Shown piece after piece: positions 58,076 through 64,000 of a stretch of 64,000 bases of DNA. The stretch is from the NCBI RefSeq assembly GCF_011397635.1, contig NC_064764.1:42212955-42276954 (forward strand), read 5' to 3'. Made by a program: the position numbers and the translations under genes. The first letter of the stretch is position 1. Every line of letters starts with the position of its first letter. The DNA comes from Epinephelus fuscoguttatus (Eukaryota; Chordata; Actinopteri; Perciformes; Serranidae). The notes under the pieces are model-generated. The model saw only the letters and a program-made list of their open reading frames with translations, did no database searches and was not told the origin of the DNA.

Positions 58076-58583
58076 GGTGTTTCTCAAAGTCAAGTAGAGG
58101 CAAGGCAAGAGTCCTCCCTATCATTCAGTGAACACACATTGGAACAGACTGATGAATGATTCATTTAAAAAAATTATGTTTTATCTAAATTGCGTTATTT
58201 TGAAAATCTTATTATTCAGCAGTGGACACACTGAAAAGTGTAAATTATGAGGTTTCTGTCAAAATTGATTTCACCCTTGTGTGATAAAAACTTGTGGAGA
58301 CTTTAATCCAAATAAATGTCACATTTATTTAAGAGCTCTGCTGGCACAGGTTTCATTGAAGAGGCTCCGCCTTCACTTCCAGCAACTGTGTGCAAAGCTT
58401 TGCAGATTTTCTATACCTGTGGAGGATCCACACATGCATCCTTGGAGTTTCTCTGAAAGAAGGATTCAGTCCTTCAGGTAACTTGGAAGGATCCTTGACA
58501 TTGGAACAGTTGGTGTTGGTCGATGACGTAGCGTCCTTCAAATTCTGCCGTTTGAGGATCCTTCCTTGACTTTGAGAAACACC
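58076..58583. mobile_element. MITE with perfect 19-bp inverted repeats and 5-bp target duplication
   Basis: Left end GGTGTTTCTCAAAGTCAAG (58076-58094) is exactly complementary to 58565-58583. CAGAG flanks both sides (58071-58075 and 58584-58588). The 508-bp interior has no transposase; its frames are short. The superfamily is not assigned. Confidence 0.8.
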
Positions 58584-58599
58584 CAGAGTCTTTGCAGAT

Positions 58600-60420
58600 C
58601 TCTGTAGTATCAAGCTCCTGCAATCTGACCCAAACACAAGCAGCGCCACTGATCATGAGCACACTGACTGGCTCACACAGCTGTCAGTCATGATGTAAAC
58701 CCCTTTTTAGAACGTCAAATAACTTCTAACTTTTAATTAAACCTCAGGCTGTCAAACATTCCCACTTTAAGGGTAAGGCCTTTCCAGAGTGCAAGATGGC
58801 AGCAGGCAGGCAGGGCTGGTGTGTTGGCTCTCATCTACACATTCATCACAAACTTCTGTGGTACTGGAGCTCCATGTGAACACAACTTGTTGACCAGCCA
58901 AAGCAACGCTGCACATAAACACTTTGGAGTGACTCAAAGTGATCTGTTCAGTACTTTCATCAGACCAGGTATAGAAAACAGGGCTACCTACAAACAACAA
59001 CTCAACTGAAATACTCGATCGCATTTAACGTGCTGTTAGCCAGCGGCATTCATCAATGTCCAGGCCCACTGTTTGGTCCCAAACCTGAGCCAGTGTCTCC
59101 TATGACCCTCAAACCCACCACGGCAGGCGACTACCCCAGTCTGCAGGTGCACACACACACAAACATCATCAACACTACAAATACAGATTCTCATTACCCA
59201 CCTAATGTCACTGTCTGGTCGTTGAGCGCTTTGGAGACCATGTTGACCGCATCGACTGACACCAGTGGACAAGTCTGACGAGGCAAATACTTCAGCGGAG
59301 GATAGGAAAGAGTCACGGACACCTGGACAGCGTGCAGCAACACCGACACCCAGAGACAAACAGCAACAACTTGGCTTTTCTGTCAGAGCTTCTAAACTAT
59401 AGAACACTCTTACATCTGGTAGAACAAACTAACACCTATAAGGTCTGGCGTTTGGAAAATCAGACGTGAGCGTTTCTAATCAACACGGTACATCGTTGAT
59501 CAAACCACTACTGTTGTTATTTCTGGCTAATGTTGCTAACTTGCTTAAGAGGAGAGACACCAATAACAACAGCAGGTTTGTAGGGAGTAAAAGCAGAGGG
59601 GTGCACCTGGGACATCAGGTGTTGCTGATGAGCCCTCTGGAGGTGTTGAGCCTCTCACTGAAACTCCAGTGAAGGAGGGTACCCAGCTGATGACCCCAGT
59701 GAAGCCTTTACCCTCCCTTAACCCCCCAGCATGGCTCCAGCTGTCACTCACAATCACAAGCATGTGTTTAAAACAACTAACGAGTTAAAGTTTTTCTCCT
59801 CTTAGTTTCTTCTCTCATCAGACTGAAGGAGTCAGTGGAAGTAAAGTGTACAGCCTGGTCCGGTGGGGAAGAATTCAGTCTTGGCTCTGCCTTCCCTTTG
59901 CTCCTTCTGCTTCTCTATCCAGCTCATCTTAACCCTTTGACTCCCACCCAGAAACCCCCACTCATAGTTTCATGTCTGTGCATCAGGGGACTGTAACAGC
60001 TCGACCTAAACTGAACTGACTTTTGTTTACACAAATAAAACTCCAGTGTGGAATAACTTTGAGTACTGTGGTCTCTTAATATAGTCATATTAGTATTAGT
60101 AGATGTGCCATGAATGTGTGTGTCAAGTGTGTGTCCAGCCCACATCTAAGATCTAAGACCAAACACTGCTGTGGTTCAACAACGTGTCAGAAAACAGTTA
60201 CTTAAAGCACCCACGGTGTAAACAGAGAACTTTGTCTCCTCACTAAAAATATACAAATAAAATGTGGCACTAAGCACATCTCCATTTTATTACTCTCATT
60301 TTGAACTTGTATTGTTTTTGCTGCTTTATATTCGGTATCTCCCACATGAAGTGCTGTCAGTGGTCTGTGCAGTAGTAGGCTGATGCTGCCATCTTGTGGA
60401 CTGTTTCATCACTACATCAT
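58600..60420. other. no confident gene
   Basis: Several 60-120 codon frames on both strands overlap each other and lack recognised motifs or coherent splice sites. I see no supported feature here. Confidence 0.35.
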
Positions 60421-60424
60421 CAGA

Positions 60425-61050
60425 GACTCAAAATGACCTCAAAGACACAAAAACCAGACAAAGAGGCTCAACATGAGGAAAAAGGGTTGCTACAAACAAC
60501 GACAAAGAAATGCAGAGCAACTACAAACTGATTAAAAATGACTGAAAAGAGGGTTCAGTAGTGGGTCGTAGTCAGTCCAGTACTGAACAGGGGACCAGTG
60601 TAGTTGGAGGAGGATGATCACAGAGTCTCAAAATGACTACAAAGAGACACAAAGAGACAAAAGGGGTGGGATAACCTTAAAGAGGCACAAATAAACTACA
60701 AAGAGACACAATGATGGAGAGACAAAGAGACTCATAACGACTATGAAAAGTGACAGAACGACCACAAAGAGATGCAGAGCAACTAAAGACAGATTCAAAA
60801 CCACCACAGTGGCTACGAAGAGATTCAAAATAGTTAAAAAGAGACAAAAAATGACCACAGAGAGGCTCAAAATGAATACAAAAAATGTGAAAGCAGCTAC
60901 AAAAAGGGACAAAACATCCACAAAGAGACAGAAAGAAACTGCAAAGACACAAAATGAAAACAAAGAAGTTCAAAATTTATACAAAAAGACAACAAAACAG
61001 CTAAAAAGGGGACGGAATAACCACAAGAGACACAAGTCGACTACAAAGAG
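60425..61050. repeat. degenerate ACAAAGAGACACAAAATGAC minisatellite
   Basis: Loose tandem array of about 10-20 bp phrases (AAAGAGACAC, ACTACAAAGAG, AAATGACCACAA). It continues at 61519-61680 on the other side of a LINE fragment. The lysine/threonine-rich frames are artefacts. Confidence 0.8.
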
Positions 61051-61518
61051 ATGCAAACAGATTCAGATTCAGATTCAGATTCAGATTCAGAAAACTTTAT
61101 TGTCTGTCGTAAGAGAAAATCTTCTTCGACGTGGCTCCACATACAAGACAAGACAATACACTGATTAGAAACAATCGCACAGCATGGATTGTGAAAGCAC
61201 ACACAGTGTGTATAGATCTTAAAAACAAGTATAAAATTAAAACTGTAAAAACAGACCAGATAAAAGGTGTGGCTATGTGTGAAGTGACATAGTGCATCAG
61301 GGTTATTTTTGTCCATTGTTCATTGTTTATTTAAGATGCTTATGGCAGTGGGTATGATTGAGTTTTTGTGGATGTTTTTCTTAGATAGGAGGACTTTATA
61401 GCGGCGGCCCGATGGCAGCAGGCGGGAGGACTTGTGCAGGGGGTGGGCCGGATCCTGTGTAATGAGGCTGGCTTCCTTTTTTACTGTTTGGGTGTGGAGT
61501 GCTGATAACTGATTTATC
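61050..61518 (-). pseudogene. LINE C-terminus and 3' tail inserted in the minisatellite
   Basis: The minus strand encodes SLITQDPAHPLHKSSRLLPS and then NSIIPTAISILNKQ with a stop, the last residues of a LINE ORF2-type protein. It ends with CAATAAAGTTTTCTGAATC and a (TCTGAA)n tail. Strongly 5'-truncated. Confidence 0.7.
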
Positions 61519-61680
61519 TGCAAAGATACAAAATGAAAACAAAGAAGCTCAAAATTTATACAAAAAGACAACAAAAAAAACAGCTAAAAAGGGGACGAAA
61601 CAACCGCAAAGAGACATAAAAAACCACAAAGAGATGCAAAATGAAAACAAAGAGATGCAAAATTCCAAAAAGATTAGTCT
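61519..61680. repeat. continuation of the degenerate minisatellite
   Basis: 61519-61645 closely repeats 60937-61050 (CTGCAAAGAYACAAAATG, AAATTTATACAAAAAGACAA, AGCTAAAAAGGGGACG), so the LINE fragment sits between two copies of a longer unit. Confidence 0.75.
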
Positions 61681-61876
61681 TCCATGACTTTGCTCCACCA
61701 CCACCACCTGAGTATCAGCAGAAGATCAAATATTAATCGAGTCACTCGGGGTTCAGTAAGAGGAGTCGGTACGATTCCACTGAGCAACAGTGCCTTGCAG
61801 TCAGCCTGGTCCGTCAAAGACAACAATGGATGATTAATACACACACACGTCAGCACTAAACTCTTTTCTGCTGCTA

Positions 61877-61916
<40 letters not shown>

Positions 61917-61917
61917 G
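61877..61917. repeat. (ATA/ATG)n microsatellite
   Basis: TAA triplets followed by TAATGA units. Confidence 0.85.
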
Positions 61918-62309
61918 ACGTCCTGCTGGTGCCATGATGTTGCTCTATATAGAGACATGTCACTGCTGTCCTTAGTGCCTTTAACAATTCTGTTTTTATA
62001 TTGGATCATTTTTGCCTCAGGTTTTAGCACCGAAGCACAAATTTCACGGTCATTACTTTATTGTTACGAAAAATCAAGTTAAAATCAAAGTGTTTTATAT
62101 TGTTTGAACTGATTTCTTTTTCTTTTTTGAGTCTGTATTTTATTTTGTTTGCTTTTCTGTGTTTTGTTGTATTTTAGGTGCCCTCGTGAAACATCTTGGC
62201 CAAAGGGACAGCAGATGAAAAATAGCCTTTTGGAATTTTTATACTGTGTGTATTTATTAATGTGCACTGGCCCTTCTTAAATAAACTGAACTGAACTAAA
62301 ATGTCACAT

Positions 62310-62311
62310 CG

Positions 62312-62347
<36 letters not shown>

Positions 62348-62760
62348 AGGAGATCGGCACTGGCACAGAGCGCAGAGGAAAACTGATACCGTGAGCATTT
62401 ATCAGTACTACGCTCTTTGATCATGTAGCCCCGAGGCTAATTTAGTACCGGGTTTCAGTACCTATCCTTAATCAAAACACAAACGAAGTGAAGCTTGTAG
62501 AAATGAAATAAAGTTCGCAGCGGCTGCTCGTACCAGGAAGTGCAGAACGCTGCAAGTGTGTGTTCCACCAATCAGCGTTCTTCAGCACACAGCCCCGCCC
62601 CTCAAGATATCCGGGGAATCTGAAAAGTCCTACCCTCCTTGTTAGGTACTTTTTCAGGGAAAGTTTTTTTCTCGGGTAATTTCAGTGGAAACGCGCCGAG
62701 GCTTTTCAAAATCCTGGGTAAATGAGAAAAGTTCCTGAAAAGAGACAAAACAACAACAAG
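62310..62760 (-). repeat. interspersed repeat including a (TG)n tract
   Basis: Starts with about 18 TG dinucleotides. GAACGCTGCAAGTGTGTGTT, CACCAATCAGCGTTCTTCAG and GAAAAGTTCCTGAAAAG phrases are ones I recall from a common teleost non-autonomous element. Ends are not defined. Confidence 0.45.
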
Positions 62761-63072
62761 AAAGAGTCTAAACAAACATAAAGTCTGTGTGGTGGTGGGG
62801 CCCTCTGCATGTCTGAGCCCGGGGCCCATTGTCTCCTCATCCCCTGCACGTGCACGCGGAGAGGCGTGGGGCGTGCGTGTCGCTCCTGGTGAATGAAATG
62901 AAATGAGTAACTGCTCAGCGTCACTCATCCGAGGAAAAGACGCATCCTGTCCAACAGTGTGTGGACACTTTGACCCTCTGTCCCACAGTCAGTCCCGCAG
63001 TCCAACAACGGCCCTATTGTAGAGTCAGACCCCCCCCCATCGTGCCTCACCACAGCTAACGGACCTCCCGCT

Positions 63073-63075
<3 letters not shown>

Positions 63076-63110
<35 letters not shown>
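63076..63110. repeat. (CA)n microsatellite
   Basis: About 17 CA dinucleotides upstream of the candidate first exon. Confidence 0.93.
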
Positions 63111-63111
<1 letters not shown>

Positions 63112-63179
63112 GTCACCAGCTTTACGCACACGTATGATATGCGTGTGTGTGTCTGAGGTGTGCAGGGCCTCCGACACTC

Positions 63180-63374
63180 CGAGCGGAAGAAGTGAGAGTT
63201 GTTTGGTGGAACATTAACTCCAGTCTGCTTTAAGAGGATTCATGACCGAGCCTCTACACTCGTGTCCTCGGAGCAGAGACGGAGTGGGACGGACTTGGAA
63301 ATCAGTCAGCAGCTCCCGATGCGACAGCAAACATCCACAAAGTCTCCACAGCAAATAAAGCACCATGAGTAAGG
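63180..63374 (+). CDS. candidate 5' end of a gene: leader plus three-codon first coding exon
   Basis: CACCATGAGTAAG/GTAAGAAG at 63363-63382 combines a good initiation context with a strong splice donor directly after Met-Ser-Lys (coding 63366-63374). The sequence before it is GC-richer than its surroundings, as in many fish promoters and leaders. No stop intervenes before the donor. The next exon lies outside or was not recognised, so the product is unknown and the call depends on these two signals only. Confidence 0.35.
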
Positions 63375-63607
63375 TAAGAAGTGTGTGTGCAGCGGACTGT
63401 TTGAGGGGCTCAGACGTTTTTAACAAATGATTTAAAGCCACTGTTAAAGAAAAAAAAAAGTTTTCTGGAGTGTGTGTGGATCAGAGGCGAGGACAGAGGA
63501 CAGAGGACAGACGGAGCGGAGCGGCTTCTGGTGTCTGATAAATGGAGTGAAAATGCGTTTTCGTCTCGTCCTGTAAGTGAATCTGCAGCCGAGTGTTTGA
63601 GACTCAC

Positions 63608-63735
63608 AGATCAGGTCCGTCTCTGCAGACCAGGACTCAGAGATCAGATCCGTCTCTGCAGACCAGGACTCAGATCAGATCCGTCTCTGCAGACCAGGAC
63701 TCAGAGATCAGATCCGTCTCTGCAGACCAGGACTG
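63608..63735. repeat. 33-bp minisatellite, four copies
   Basis: Four units of AGATCAGATCCGTCTCTGCA followed by GACCAGGACTCAG; the third has lost two bases. It lies in the presumed first intron of the gene starting at 63366. Confidence 0.9.
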
Positions 63736-63751
63736 CAGGAGCGCTAAGTTA

Positions 63752-64000
63752 GTAGTGAGATGATGCAACAGGCGCTCAGGCTGCAGGGACCGTTTGGAGA
63801 TCTGGTGCCACACATGCACTCAGGACTTGTGTGGAGACACATGGTCACAGCTGAACATTTAAAGGGTCATTTCACCAACATAGAACACAGGGAGACTTAC
63901 AACCACCCACAGAGACAGACTATCAGCCTGGCTGAGCACACTTTGTTTTAATAGCACAGATTTTGACCTGGCCCAGCATCGGCCCAAACTCAGCACGCTG
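63752..64000. other. no gene recognised
   Basis: A 63-codon frame at 63760-63951 has no known motif; presumed intron. Confidence 0.3.

Noticed and set aside
58767-59407. Several 60-123 codon frames on both strands
   Set aside because: Overlapping frames on opposite strands with no shared splice structure and no recognised motif.
63474-63752. 92-codon frame containing a repeated peptide
   Set aside because: Mostly the 33-bp minisatellite in the presumed first intron.

Overview
The window is eukaryotic, AT-rich and dominated by transposable elements. The mix (L2/Maui-like, Rex/Babar-like, Nimb/I-like and L1-like LINEs, a DIRS tyrosine-recombinase retrotransposon, a Tc1 element with long inverted repeats, MITEs, long minisatellites) together with a compact-intron IFI44-like gene points to a ray-finned fish, probably a percomorph teleost. 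This is inferred from recalled families; no search was run.

Layout. 0-4.9 kb: a LINE tail, unassigned AT-rich sequence and a 1.45 kb minisatellite. 4.9-6.5 kb: a nearly complete Tc1 element with 270-bp inverted repeats. 6.9-11.4 kb, minus strand: an interferon-induced protein 44-like (IFI44-like) GTPase-domain gene whose seven exons join in phase; its first coding exon was not found. 11.5-13.4 kb: a DNA transposon with a small ORF and a nested Tc1 deletion derivative. 13.4-23.9 kb: stacked retroelements, namely a CR1/L2/Rex-group LINE split by a solo LTR with a 5-bp target duplication, an L1 fragment, a DIRS element carrying a SINE and a 5'-truncated L2.

23.1-45.4 kb: the central structure is an 11.1 kb direct tandem duplication (unit A 23118-34188, unit B 34189-45378). 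The same five bases, AATAA, occur at all three breakpoints. Each unit holds two diverging genes whose promoter and first-exon regions form an inverted repeat, two long minisatellites, a MITE and LINE debris. The plus-strand gene is a partial duplication: unit A has exons 1-4 with a one-base insertion in exon 4, while unit B is in frame and continues to exon 5 at 45501-45731 outside the duplication. I do not know the function of either gene.

45.8-55.1 kb: degenerate L2-group LINEs, including one split by an antisense Nimb/I-like LINE inserted in its CT tract. 55.1-62.8 kb: no confident gene; LTR-like segments, a MITE with a perfect 19-bp inverted repeat and 5-bp target duplication, a degenerate minisatellite with a LINE fragment, and microsatellites. 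63.2-63.4 kb: a possible first coding exon (Met-Ser-Lys then a strong splice donor) of a gene running out of the window.

The real genes are few: one IFI44-like gene, the duplicated divergent pair and the possible gene start at the right edge. No tRNA, rRNA, CRISPR or prokaryotic feature was seen.
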